Origin: Loktanella sp.
GTDB lineage: Bacteria; Pseudomonadota; Alphaproteobacteria; Rhodobacterales; Rhodobacteraceae
Length of the DNA: 64,000 nt
NCBI GenBank assembly: GCA_024686085.1
Contig: JAIBDT010000003.1
Span: 1 to 64,000, forward strand
Reading direction: 5' to 3'
Shown here one piece after another: positions 47,729-56,507 of the stretch. A program made the position numbers and the translations under genes. The notes under the pieces are model-generated. The model made no database searches. It was not told where the DNA came from and saw only the letters and a program-made list of their open reading frames with translations. Position 1 is the stretch's first letter. Every line of letters starts with the position of its first letter.

Positions 47729-49863
47729 CGCTCTGTTAACTTCAACTCGATACGGCGGTTCTGCACGCGCGCCGCGCTCGTGTCAGCGGGATTGAGCGGC
47801 TGGTATTCACCAAATCCGTTTGCGGCCAACCGTTCTGGCGGGATGCCAAGGAAGTTCACCATATAAAGCACGACTGACAGCGCCCGCGCCTGCGACAACT
47901 CCCAGTTGTTGCGGAACTGCCCACTGCCTGACAACGGCACGTTATCCGTATGCCCATCAACGCGGATCACCCAATCAATGCCGTCTGGAATATCATTGGC
48001 GATGCTTCGCAGAATTTCTGCCACATTGGCAATTTCGCCGCGCCCCTGATCCGACAGTGTCGCACTGCCTTGCTCGAACAGGACCTCGGACGAGAACACA
48101 AAGCGGTCGCCCTCAATCCGCACCCGATCTTGGCCTTCCAAGACGTCGCGCAACTGGCCAAAGAAATCAGACTTAAACCGTTCAAGGTTTTGCGCCTCGG
48201 CGGCAAGTCTTGCGGCCTCCTCCTCAAGCCGTGCGCGTTCGGCCTGTTCGAGCGCCAAGCGGCGACGTTCTTCGGCAGCGACCCGTGCAAGGGCTGTATT
48301 TAGCTGCGCGCCAAGGGCTTGAATTTGAACGTTTGCTTCGACGTCGGCATCCTCGGCCAGGTTTAGCAAGGCTTGCAGCGTTCCGACTTGGCTGCGCAAT
48401 TCGGCGACTTGTTCGTTCAAAAGTGCGACCTGCCTTTGACTTTCAGCGGAAAGGGCTTTCTCTTGGGAAAGTTCCATGTTGGCCGTGGCAAGCAGTGCGG
48501 CTTGCTGTTCTTGGGCGGTCATTTGCGTGCCAGCCTCGGCCTGTGCGGCCGCCATGGCGGCCAAAGCGCTGGCCAGTTGTGCCCGCAATTCGGCGCGATC
48601 GTTTTCTGTTTCCGTGCGTGTTTCAGACAGAGAACTGACACGCGCTTGCAAGTCTTCATTTGCAAGAAGTGCGGCCGCGAGCCTGTCCTCGAGGCTGCGC
48701 CGCGCGTCTTCTGTGGCCTCTCCAGAGGCTGCAACAGCGGCTAGCTCTGTTTCAAGTGCCTGTTTGGCAAGCACCGCTGCGGCAAGTTGTTCTTGGATTT
48801 CAGCCTCGGTTTTCTGACCTTCTGCCAATGCAGCGTCGAGGGCTGCGCGGGCAGCAGCAAGCGCATCTTCGCCTTGTGCCCCATCGGCCAAGGCCGCCGC
48901 GAGACGTGTTGTCAGATCGGCGGTTGTGTCAGCAGCGCTGTCCAATTGCGCCCGTGCCTCGGCCAGTTCGGCGGCGGTTGTTTCTTGTAGGCTGAGGGCC
49001 GCCAACAGCCGCGCATCCAGATCGGAGCCTTCATTCAGTGCCCGCGTCAGATCGTTTTCGGCGTTTTGTTGCGCCAACAAGGCGGCTGCCAATTTCATGT
49101 CGAGGTCTTGGCTGGCCGCATTTGCGGCGGCCAAAAGCGTCAGTGTTTCTTCCGCTTCGCGCCGCTTTTGTTCGAGCGTTAGCGTCATTGCGGTCAATTC
49201 CGTGTCCGCGTTTTCCAACCGTTCGCGCAGGGCCTCGGCTGCTGCGGCATCAACCAGCTTTTGCGCTTCTAGATCGGAGATGCGGGTTTCACCGTCTGCG
49301 ACCAATGCTTCCAACGCTTCACGTCGCGCGGCGGCAAGGCGGGCCGTTTCGACGCCCTCGTCGATTTCGGTACGGGCTTGGGCCAATGCGAGGTTCAGCG
49401 CCTCTTGCTCGGACATCAGTCGCGTTTGATCGGCCTCAAGGGCGCTGATCCGCGCGGTCGCCTCTGTCCTCTGAGCCAAAAGCCCCGCGACTTGTGCCTC
49501 GAAGCCTGTGATCTGGTTTTGGGCCGAGATTAGGGCTTGGGCAGTTTGGTCGCGCTCAATTGTCAGCCGCGCAATTAGGTCGCGCTGTTCGACGGCTGCG
49601 TCTGAAACGCTTGCAAGGTTTTGCGCCAAGCTGGCGTTGCTGTCTTCTGGCAGCCCGAGAGCCGCGGCCAAGCTGGAAATCTCGGCGGCCAGTTCATCAA
49701 GTTCGGACGCCTGCCCTGTGATCGTTTCGCGCAGCACGAACTGGATCACCATAAAGATGGTCAGCACGAACATCAGAACCAGCAATAGCCCCGTCATCGC
49801 ATCCACGAACCCGGGCCAGATGGCGTTTTGGAAACGCCCAGAGGAGCGACGGCTGAGCGCCAT
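47725..49863 (-). CDS. MotB/OmpA-like stator protein with long coiled coil
   Basis: The 712-residue protein has one N-terminal transmembrane helix with a conserved, probably proton-carrying Asp21 (WPGFVDAMTGLLLVLMF), then about 540 residues of Ala/Glu/Leu/Arg-rich predicted coiled coil, and a C-terminal OmpA/MotB peptidoglycan-binding domain (about 588-712: RVDGHTDNVPL, NNWELSQARA, NRRIELKL). It pairs with the MotA/ExbB-like gene directly upstream, one base away, and together they should form an H+-driven stator anchored to the wall. The ATG at 49863 is chosen so that the Asp-containing helix is near the N terminus; a GTG at 49893 is possible. The function is not known. Confidence 0.85.
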   Translation of the reverse strand: MALSRRSSGRFQNAIWPGFVDAMTGLLLVLMFVLTIFMVIQFVLRETITGQASELDELAAEISSLAAALGLPEDSNASLAQNLASVSDAAVEQRDLIARLTIERDQTAQALISAQNQITGFEAQVAGLLAQRTEATARISALEADQTRLMSEQEALNLALAQARTEIDEGVETARLAAARREALEALVADGETRISDLEAQKLVDAAAAEALRERLENADTELTAMTLTLEQKRREAEETLTLLAAANAASQDLDMKLAAALLAQQNAENDLTRALNEGSDLDARLLAALSLQETTAAELAEARAQLDSAADTTADLTTRLAAALADGAQGEDALAAARAALDAALAEGQKTEAEIQEQLAAAVLAKQALETELAAVAASGEATEDARRSLEDRLAAALLANEDLQARVSSLSETRTETENDRAELRAQLASALAAMAAAQAEAGTQMTAQEQQAALLATANMELSQEKALSAESQRQVALLNEQVAELRSQVGTLQALLNLAEDADVEANVQIQALGAQLNTALARVAAEERRRLALEQAERARLEEEAARLAAEAQNLERFKSDFFGQLRDVLEGQDRVRIEGDRFVFSSEVLFEQGSATLSDQGRGEIANVAEILRSIANDIPDGIDWVIRVDGHTDNVPLSGSGQFRNNWELSQARALSVVLYMVNFLGIPPERLAANGFGEYQPLNPADTSAARVQNRRIELKLTER

Positions 49864-49864
49864 A

Positions 49865-51037
49865 TCAGCTATCGCCGCTTTGCGGGCGACCACGGCCAGT
49901 GCGCACAGCGCGGGTCAACCCAGCGATATCCGCGCGCAGATCCGCGATGGTTTCCTGCCGTCCGGCGGACATTTCTTCCAAGATGCGCAACATTTGAACG
50001 TCAATGGACCGCAGTCGCATCCGGCTTTCGGCGTCGATCCCGTCAACGCCGCTATCGCGTAGTTTTTCGATCAACCGTTCTTGACCGTCTGCGACCCGCG
50101 CGAGCAATTCATCTGTGGCCCCACTGGAGCCGCCGCCCGTTTTTTCAAGCGCAGAGGTCAACAGCGCAAGTCGTTTGTCCAGATTGCTACGCTCTTCCTC
50201 AGAGCGCATGATCAACGTTTGCTGCGCTTCAAGTTGCTGCGCCATGTGGTCCATAAATTCGACCATCATGCCCGCCTCGCCGGTGTTTTCGTCGCCTGAC
50301 GAAAACCCGAGGCGTGTGATAGTGGACAGCCATTCTTCGAGTTCGCGGTAGAACCGATTTTGGCCGTGGGATGCGAAAAGTTCCAAAAGGCCCACGATCA
50401 ATGACCCAGCCAGCCCCAAGAGTGATGATGAGAACGCGGTGCCCATACCGCCAAGTTGGCTTTCGAGGCCTTTTTGCAAGCGCCCGAAAATGTCTGCGCC
50501 GTCTTCGCCGTCGGCGGGGTTGAGTGACCGGATGGTTTCGACAAGTGCGGGTACGGTTGTTGCAAGCCCGTAAAACGTGCCGAGAAGACCTAGGAAAATC
50601 AGTGTATTACCGATGTATCGGGTGATTTCGCGGTCTTCGTCGATCCGCTGTGCCACGGATTCCAAAATGGAACGTCCCGCGGTGGACGAGAGTTGCATCT
50701 TGGCCCCGCGTGATCGCAGAAGCGTCGCGAGTGGTGCCAGCAGCCCCGGTGCTTGGGTCATCTCGTGGCCAAGCCTTTGTTTGGCAAAGCCTTCGATCCA
50801 TTGCACCGACCGCATCAACTGCGCGACTTGTCCAAAGCACGATAAGACACCCAAAACGAACACAGCTAGAATGAGCCCGTTTAAATACGGGTTCGACCAA
50901 AAGATCGCGGCGATTTGCCCAAATCCGATGTAGAAAACGGCCCCCACAATCGCCAGCACGAACAGCATCGAAATGATCTGTCGCGTCGGTTGTGAAAACT
51001 GCGGCTCTACCTCGGTTTCCTTTGTTATATCTACCAC
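49865..51037 (-). CDS. MotA/TolQ/ExbB proton channel family protein
   Basis: The product of about 390 residues has two N-terminal membrane helices, then a MotA/TolQ/ExbB channel domain with two further helices (NTLIFLGLLGTFYGLATTVP and FSSSLLGLAGSLIVGLLELF), and a C-terminal, partly coiled-coil cytoplasmic tail. It is the natural inner-membrane partner of the following OmpA/MotB-like protein. I prefer the GTG start at 51037, which has GAGG at good spacing; a longer version starting at a TTG (51109) lacks a ribosome-binding site. It is not beside flagellar or tol genes, so it is neither motA nor tolQ by context. Confidence 0.83.
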   Translation of the reverse strand: MVDITKETEVEPQFSQPTRQIISMLFVLAIVGAVFYIGFGQIAAIFWSNPYLNGLILAVFVLGVLSCFGQVAQLMRSVQWIEGFAKQRLGHEMTQAPGLLAPLATLLRSRGAKMQLSSTAGRSILESVAQRIDEDREITRYIGNTLIFLGLLGTFYGLATTVPALVETIRSLNPADGEDGADIFGRLQKGLESQLGGMGTAFSSSLLGLAGSLIVGLLELFASHGQNRFYRELEEWLSTITRLGFSSGDENTGEAGMMVEFMDHMAQQLEAQQTLIMRSEEERSNLDKRLALLTSALEKTGGGSSGATDELLARVADGQERLIEKLRDSGVDGIDAESRMRLRSIDVQMLRILEEMSAGRQETIADLRADIAGLTRAVRTGRGRPQSGDS

Positions 51038-51118
51038 AAAGGTGTCCTCGTCATTATTGTTAACCGCACCATAGGCAAAGGGCTGCGAAATCCCAAATAA
51101 ATTCCGCAATTGGCGCGA

Positions 51119-51649
51119 TCACCCCTGTGCGAGGTCTTTGACCCGACCGACCAGCCACGTCATGTCGTCATCCCTTATCCCCATCATATCGAGATGGTTG
51201 GCTGTGTTATAAAGGTATTCGGGGTTCGGCCCGCGCCCGCCAACAGCGTGGGCGATCATGTGTGCTTGGGTCTCGAGGTCGAATTGGCAGTATTGCTCGT
51301 GGACGGGATCGATGACGTAGGCCAAGGCTTCGACTTCGCTTGCGTCTTCTAGCATCAGGGTCACGTGGCGTTCGACATAGGCCGATGAAATCAGTTCCCG
51401 TTCACGCAAGGCAGCAAGAACGATATCTTCTTCTTCAGGTCTGACTTGAAAGGCGACCCCAGTGCATTGCCCGCCGCTGACCGCATCAAGCGCCAGAACA
51501 AGGCCCGGGTTTTCGACCGTCCCCCGATGGTGGATTGATAACATGCAAAAGCTGCGGTGATAATCTTTGAGGACCGCGCGTTTCTTTTGCACAGGCTCAA
51601 ACCCCGGGTTCCATAAAAGTGATCCGTATCCAAATACCCATAGCGCCAT
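51119..51649 (-). CDS. ChaC-like gamma-glutamylcyclotransferase
   Basis: The 176-residue protein is a ChaC-type enzyme that breaks down glutathione to 5-oxoproline and Cys-Gly. It has the FGYGSLLWNPGF loop at the N terminus, the RGTVENPGLVLAL segment, the LRERELISSAYVERHV region with the catalytic Glu, and the NTANHLDMMGI C terminus. The ATG at 51649 fits the conserved start; a longer frame would overlap the divergent DUF2125 gene. Confidence 0.89.
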   Translation of the reverse strand: MALWVFGYGSLLWNPGFEPVQKKRAVLKDYHRSFCMLSIHHRGTVENPGLVLALDAVSGGQCTGVAFQVRPEEEDIVLAALRERELISSAYVERHVTLMLEDASEVEALAYVIDPVHEQYCQFDLETQAHMIAHAVGGRGPNPEYLYNTANHLDMMGIRDDDMTWLVGRVKDLAQG

Positions 51650-51713
51650 GATGCTGGTCCTTTCGCAATGGGCCCTATAAACACGAGCCAAGACATGACG
51701 CCAAGGGGGAACC

Positions 51714-52703
51714 ATGCGCCGACTTACCATTCTTGTGCTGGCATTGGCCGCAATTTATAGTGCCTATTGGTTTATGGGCGCCCGCACTGTCGAAGGCGCG
51801 GCCACCGCGCGTATCGAGCAGATGCGCCTTGATGGCTGGACGCTGGCGTATGACAGCTTGGACACCCAAGGGTATCCGTCCCGTTTTGACACCACCGCAA
51901 GGGCACTGAATGTGCAGACCCCAACCGGTGATTTTGGTCTTAAGGCCGCTTTCGTGCAGGCCTTGTCCCTGTCTTATAAGCCTAACGAGGTTATTCTTGT
52001 TTTGCCTGACGAACAGGACGTGACGATCGCTGGTGTCCCGTTGACCGTTAAGTCAGACGGTTTGCGTGCAAGTGCTGCGGTCGGGTTAAACACTGATCTG
52101 GACCTAATCCGTTTTACTGCCGAAGTTGGCCAAATGTCACTGGATGGGTCTGGTGGCACCGTGTTTTCTTTGTCCAATGCGTTATTGGCTTTGCGCCCTG
52201 CAGCCGATGACACCTTGTCCTATGATCTTTTTGCTGATGTGGATGATTTGGCGTTGCCTATCAATTTGCGCAAAATTCTGGACCCTGCGGGGAATTTTCC
52301 CCCGATCCTAAGTCAGTTCACGGTCGACGCGAATGCCACTATGGATCGCAAGCTGGATCGTCACATTTTGGACGAGCTGAAGCGCCCTCAAGTTGATGCG
52401 TTCAAGCTGAATGGTATGACAGTTGCATGGGGTCCGTTGTCCTTGCGCGGCACGGGTGACGTGACGATTGACCGCGTGGGCATCCCGTCGGGCATGATCA
52501 CGTTGGAGGCGCAAAACTGGCGCGAAATGCTACAAATGGCTGTCAACGCAGGCGTTGTCGATTCCGGTGTGTCGCGCACCTTGGAAACGATGGGCAGCTT
52601 GTTGGCAGGTGGTTCGACCAGTCTGTCGCTGCCTGTGACGTTTCAGAACGGCATGATGCTGATTGGTCCTGTGCCTGCTGGTCCTGCCCCACGGTTTCGC
52701 TAA
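51714..52703 (+). CDS. DUF2125 domain protein
   Basis: The 329-residue protein has an N-terminal membrane/signal anchor (LTILVLALAAIYSAYWFM) and the DUF2125 layout, including WTLAYDSLDTQGYPSRFDT near residue 42 and a C-terminal FQNGMMLIGPVPAGPAP. Members are beta-rich and probably face the periplasm; the role is unknown. The ATG is preceded by a GGGGGAA site. It is divergent from the ChaC-like gene and its stop overlaps the convergent ycjF stop by four bases. Confidence 0.86.
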   Translation: MRRLTILVLALAAIYSAYWFMGARTVEGAATARIEQMRLDGWTLAYDSLDTQGYPSRFDTTARALNVQTPTGDFGLKAAFVQALSLSYKPNEVILVLPDEQDVTIAGVPLTVKSDGLRASAAVGLNTDLDLIRFTAEVGQMSLDGSGGTVFSLSNALLALRPAADDTLSYDLFADVDDLALPINLRKILDPAGNFPPILSQFTVDANATMDRKLDRHILDELKRPQVDAFKLNGMTVAWGPLSLRGTGDVTIDRVGIPSGMITLEAQNWREMLQMAVNAGVVDSGVSRTLETMGSLLAGGSTSLSLPVTFQNGMMLIGPVPAGPAPRFR

Positions 52704-53692
52704 CCTTTTGAAAACAGACCCGTTAGCGCACGTTTCACGAGTGCTGTCACCGAGGGCCGAGGCACGGCGCGGAAAGGCAGTGGGCGGCAAACCTCTAAGG
52801 CTGCGACGCCGACCCGCGCGGTCAGTGCGCCGTTGATTACCCCTTCGCCGAACCGTCTTGAGACTTTTGACATGATCCCGCCGCCTGCGATGGACCCGAT
52901 CAAGTCGTCGCCCACCGCCACCGCACCCGTTGCTACAAGATGCGTCAACACGGTGCGCGTCAGCCGCCAGCTGCCGAATGTGCCAGAACGTCCACCGTAG
53001 ATTTCAGCGATTTGGCGGATCATGCGCAGGTTTGCGGTCAATGCTGTGAAAACATCTGCCAAGGCCATTGGCACGATCGCGGTGACGGTCGCGACTTGAC
53101 GTGCGGCGGCTTCGACCTCGCGCATGGCCCTTGCGTCCAGAGGTGAAAGGACTGTGATTTCGGCCAGTCCAAGTAGGCCGTCCGCGTCAAAGACGTCGTT
53201 CATTTGTTCTGACAGCCGTTCGCGTCCCCATGTGGTGTCGTCGCGGGATGCGTAGAGTTTATTCAGTTGTTTGATCACGCTGCGGGCTTGGGCGAGGTCG
53301 TTGCTGGCATAGGCCGCATTCGCCGCTTTGTGCACGCTGTCGAGCCTGCGCAACCGCGCGAATGCTGCGATTTCACGCAGGGCAATAACCGCAAGCACGA
53401 GGCAAAACAGGATCAGCAGCGCGGTTGCGATACCCCCAAGAATGGGTGACCGCACCAGCAGTCCGTTGATGTAATCCCACGCTGCCAATGAGACGATAAA
53501 GCCTGTGAGCGCCAGCGAAAGCGACCAGAACCAGCGCGCAAGGCGGGATGGTTTTCGCGCCGCGATACTGGCGACTTGCTGCATGGACGTCTGCCCCTGC
53601 GCCACGTCGGGCACGGCGGCAGCCAGTGCAGGTTGTGCGATGTCATTGTCGTCGAGGTCAATCAGGACGGGGCCACGGTTTTCTTTGCTCAT
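52700..53692 (-). CDS. YcjF/TIGR01620 family membrane protein
   Basis: The 330-residue protein has two N-terminal transmembrane helices (FWSLSLALTGFIVSLAAWDYI and GIATALLILFCLVLAVIAL), a helical middle and a C-terminal DUF697-type region (GAVAVGDDLIGSIAGGGIMSKVSRRFGEG). It is the standard partner of YcjX; both are linked to envelope stress in enterobacteria, and the molecular function is unknown. The ATG overlaps the ycjX-like stop by four bases. Confidence 0.88.
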   Translation of the reverse strand: MSKENRGPVLIDLDDNDIAQPALAAAVPDVAQGQTSMQQVASIAARKPSRLARWFWSLSLALTGFIVSLAAWDYINGLLVRSPILGGIATALLILFCLVLAVIALREIAAFARLRRLDSVHKAANAAYASNDLAQARSVIKQLNKLYASRDDTTWGRERLSEQMNDVFDADGLLGLAEITVLSPLDARAMREVEAAARQVATVTAIVPMALADVFTALTANLRMIRQIAEIYGGRSGTFGSWRLTRTVLTHLVATGAVAVGDDLIGSIAGGGIMSKVSRRFGEGVINGALTARVGVAALEVCRPLPFRAVPRPSVTALVKRALTGLFSKG

Positions 53693-55122
53693 AGCCGGTC
53701 CCCGATCAGGAATTGCGCTGCTTTATCAAGGCGGATGTGCGGCGGTCCGTCACCTGGTTTGAGGTCCAACGGTGCGGGCGCGAAGTTCATAACTTGGTAG
53801 TCATCGTCCAGCCATTTTTCCGCCCCTGCCCGTGCGGGTCCCAGCAAGTGTGCGGGATCACTGGGTAGTTTACCCGGATAGAATGCTGCTTGTTTGCCGT
53901 TTTCCAAGAGCCGCCCGCGCACGACGTCCAAGGGGCCATCGCGGTGGTCGATGGTTTGCTCGACCGTTGTCCGCAGCGCGGCAATCGACATGGCGGCGGT
54001 TTGCGCGCCAGCGAAATCGGCGCGGTCTTTGGCGTCACGCAACAGCGCCTCTGTGATGGCGGTCAGTTGCCCGTGTTGGCTGTGGTGCAGGTGGTCAGCT
54101 TTGGTGGCCGCAAACAGGATTTTCTCGACCCTTCGCCCTTGGAACAATCGCGCAAGGAACGCGTTACGTCCCGGCCTGAAGGCCCCAAGGATCGCGGCCA
54201 TGGCGCCTCGTAGGTCTTCAATGGCAGGTGGTCCTGCGTGGATCGCGCTAAGCACATCGACTAAAACGATTTGGCGGTCGATCTTGGCAAAGTGGTCACG
54301 AAAGAAGGGTTTGACCACATTGCGTTTGTAGCTTTCAAAGCGCCGCGCAAATTCGCGCCCCAAAGATTTGCGCGCCCCTGAATGGGGGGGCAATGGTGCA
54401 AAGGTCAACACGGGCGAGCCCGCCAGATCGCCCGGCATCAGAAACCGACCTGGTGTGCAGTCCGAAAAGCCTGCTTCGCGGGACGCGTTCAGATGCGCGG
54501 TGAAGGATGCCGCGAGGGATTTGGCCTGCACCTCGTCGAGGTCGGCATCGGGGTCGACGTCTGCAAGTTCGGCCAAGAATGCATCGCCCATGGGCCGTCC
54601 TTTAGCGCGGGAAATCGCCGCCGCTGACCACTCATCATAGCTGAGATCAAGCAGGCCGAGGTCCAAAAGCCACTCGCCCGGATAATCCACGATGTCGATG
54701 TGAATGGTGCGCGGCCCTGTCAGCCCTGACAGCAAACCAGTGGGTTGCACACGAAGCGACAGGCGTAATTCGCTGATTTGCCGCGTGCCTTCGGGCCACG
54801 TCGGGTCGGGAGATGTGAGTTTGCCCAGATAGGTCTCGTAATCAAAGCGCGGCAGGGTGTCGTCCGGTTGCGGTTGCAGATAGGCGGTTTGAATGGCGCC
54901 TGTGCTGGCCGCGACAAGCTGGGGCATTCGTCCGCGGTTCATAAGGTTTGCGACCAGCGCCGTGATAAACACGGTTTTGCCCGCACGACTAAGCCCTGTA
55001 ACCCCCAAACGGATCACGGGGTCCGTAAACGGCGCTGTGACAGTATCGGTGACTGCATCTACGCTGCGGGAAATGCGATCGGCAATTGCGGCGATAACCA
55101 AAGGTGTTCCGTCCCTATTCAT
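53689..55122 (-). CDS. YcjX family P-loop protein (DUF463)
   Basis: The 477-residue protein has a P-loop GVTGLSRAGKT near residue 42 and the GTPase-like DIVDYPGEWLLD region near 140, as in YcjX. GTP binding is likely from the dynamin-like/P-loop relation. It is coupled to the YcjF-like gene (ATGA). The ATG at 55122 has AGGA upstream; an earlier in-frame start is not supported. The pair probably acts at the inner membrane under stress. Confidence 0.9.
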   Translation of the reverse strand: MNRDGTPLVIAAIADRISRSVDAVTDTVTAPFTDPVIRLGVTGLSRAGKTVFITALVANLMNRGRMPQLVAASTGAIQTAYLQPQPDDTLPRFDYETYLGKLTSPDPTWPEGTRQISELRLSLRVQPTGLLSGLTGPRTIHIDIVDYPGEWLLDLGLLDLSYDEWSAAAISRAKGRPMGDAFLAELADVDPDADLDEVQAKSLAASFTAHLNASREAGFSDCTPGRFLMPGDLAGSPVLTFAPLPPHSGARKSLGREFARRFESYKRNVVKPFFRDHFAKIDRQIVLVDVLSAIHAGPPAIEDLRGAMAAILGAFRPGRNAFLARLFQGRRVEKILFAATKADHLHHSQHGQLTAITEALLRDAKDRADFAGAQTAAMSIAALRTTVEQTIDHRDGPLDVVRGRLLENGKQAAFYPGKLPSDPAHLLGPARAGAEKWLDDDYQVMNFAPAPLDLKPGDGPPHIRLDKAAQFLIGDRL

Positions 55123-55203
55123 CGGTATTTGTCCTAAGATAGGCATACCGCACCCCGATGTGTAGGGATTGATTTCTGCGCACCCTCCCCCTAAGCGATC
55201 TGT

Positions 55204-55971
55204 ATGCCTCGTTTTGCGTTACAAATTGAATATGACGGCGCCCCGTTTGCGGGCTGGCAGCGTCAACCTGATCAGCCCTCTGTGCAGGGCGCGATCGAGG
55301 CTGCATTGGCGAAACTAGAGGCTGGTCCTCATACGATTGCCGCCGCAGGTCGCACGGATGCGGGCGTGCATGGTTTGGCGCAGGTGGCCCATTGTGATTT
55401 GCAGCAGGACTGGAACCCGTTTCGTCTGTCCGAGGCGCTGAATTTTCATTTGAAGCCTGCCCCTGTTGCGATTGTGAATTGCGCGCGCGTTCATGACGAA
55501 TGGCACGCGCGCTTTGATGCCACAGAGCGCCGTTATCTATTTCGCGTGATCAGCCGCCGCGCCCCTTTGACGTTTGAGCGTGGCAATGTCTGGCAGGTCA
55601 AATATCCGCTTGATGTGGCGGCCATGCAGGCGGGTGCTGATATGTTATTGGGCCAGCATGATTTTACGACTTTTCGGTCCACGATGTGCCAAGCGTTAAG
55701 CCCGATTAAGACGCTGGACGCGTTGCGGGTGTCCGAGCAGCCCACGAATGGCGGCACCGAATACCAGTTTCACGTCCGCGCCAGATCGTTTTTGCACAAC
55801 CAAGTCCGCAGCTTTGTCGGCACTTTGGAACGGGTTGGATCGGGCGCTTGGGCGCCTGAAGATGTAGCGATTGCTTTGGCGAAGCAGGACCGTGCGGCCT
55901 GTGGCCCTGTTAGTCCGCCGGATGGGTTATACCTTGCTGGCGTCACGTATCCGACGGACCCATTCGCCTAG
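55204..55971 (+). CDS. truA: tRNA pseudouridine(38-40) synthase
   Basis: TruA isomerises uridines 38-40 in the tRNA anticodon arm. The 255-residue protein starts [17 protein letters not shown] and has the catalytic Asp in [10 protein letters not shown] near residue 52, the FHLKPAP and [11 protein letters not shown] segments, and the [14 protein letters not shown]-terminal motif. Length and motifs are standard. It is divergent from the ycjX-like gene and convergent with the DUF3726 gene. Confidence 0.95.
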   Translation: MPRFALQIEYDGAPFAGWQRQPDQPSVQGAIEAALAKLEAGPHTIAAAGRTDAGVHGLAQVAHCDLQQDWNPFRLSEALNFHLKPAPVAIVNCARVHDEWHARFDATERRYLFRVISRRAPLTFERGNVWQVKYPLDVAAMQAGADMLLGQHDFTTFRSTMCQALSPIKTLDALRVSEQPTNGGTEYQFHVRARSFLHNQVRSFVGTLERVGSGAWAPEDVAIALAKQDRAACGPVSPPDGLYLAGVTYPTDPFA

Positions 55972-56507
55972 TCGTTATCGGTCAGCCCCGCACCTGCACC
56001 TGCGATCCGCGATGCCTCTGTCGCGGGGACGTAGGTTTTTGCAGCATAGTCATTGAACACTTGCCATAGTTGATCTGACACAAAAACGGGCCGTGCATGT
56101 GGAATTACCGGTGCGGCTTGATCCGATTTTGAGACGATCAGGTCCTCGTCCTCAAACCGGTGCGAGATCGCGATGCCATGCACTGCGAAAAAGGCAGAGA
56201 CGACGACATGCGCGCGCGCTTTGGCGATGGTTACCTTGTTCACGCCTGCGCGGATTGCATCAGCGGCCATTGGCCCTGCCAGTGCGACTGAGCCACCTTG
56301 GATACGAAGTGCATCCCCCTGCATGGTAACAGAGGGTTGATGCGATTGGACTGCCAAAATATCAGCGATGACGTGCAAGGCTGCGGGGTCGGTAGCCGCC
56401 ATGTAACCCGCTGCTTTTGCAAGGTCTTCGCAGTGCCCCAATGGCACGCCAGCCCCACGCGCCGCTTTGAGGACCATACCGCAGATTTCGTTGATTGACC
56501 GCTTCAT
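55968..56507 (-). CDS. DUF3726 family protein
   Basis: The 179-residue protein resembles DUF3726, a small family of unknown function in Rhodobacterales and relatives. Visible features are the N-terminal [32 protein letters not shown], a central [22 protein letters not shown] strand-helix region and a C-terminal part rich in Ala/Gly. There is no signal peptide or membrane segment. The ATG at 56507 overlaps the stop of the upstream gene (ATGA), so it is coupled to the 576-residue protein. Confidence 0.68.
   Translation of the reverse strand: MKRSINEICGMVLKAARGAGVPLGHCEDLAKAAGYMAATDPAALHVIADILAVQSHQPSVTMQGDALRIQGGSVALAGPMAADAIRAGVNKVTIAKARAHVVVSAFFAVHGIAISHRFEDEDLIVSKSDQAAPVIPHARPVFVSDQLWQVFNDYAAKTYVPATEASRIAGAGAGLTDND

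Noticed and set aside
47725-47739. Perfect CtrA-type site TTAA-N7-TTAA
   Set aside because: It lies across the stop codons of two convergent genes, inside the coding end of the OmpA-like gene, far from any promoter; best explained by chance and by the TTAA stop overlap.
47725-51037. Zorya anti-phage system (ZorA/ZorB) for the MotA/MotB-like pair
   Set aside because: No zorC, zorD or zorE-like gene is nearby, the long coiled coil is on the B-type subunit rather than the ZorA tail, and the setting is housekeeping (clpA, gloB, truA).
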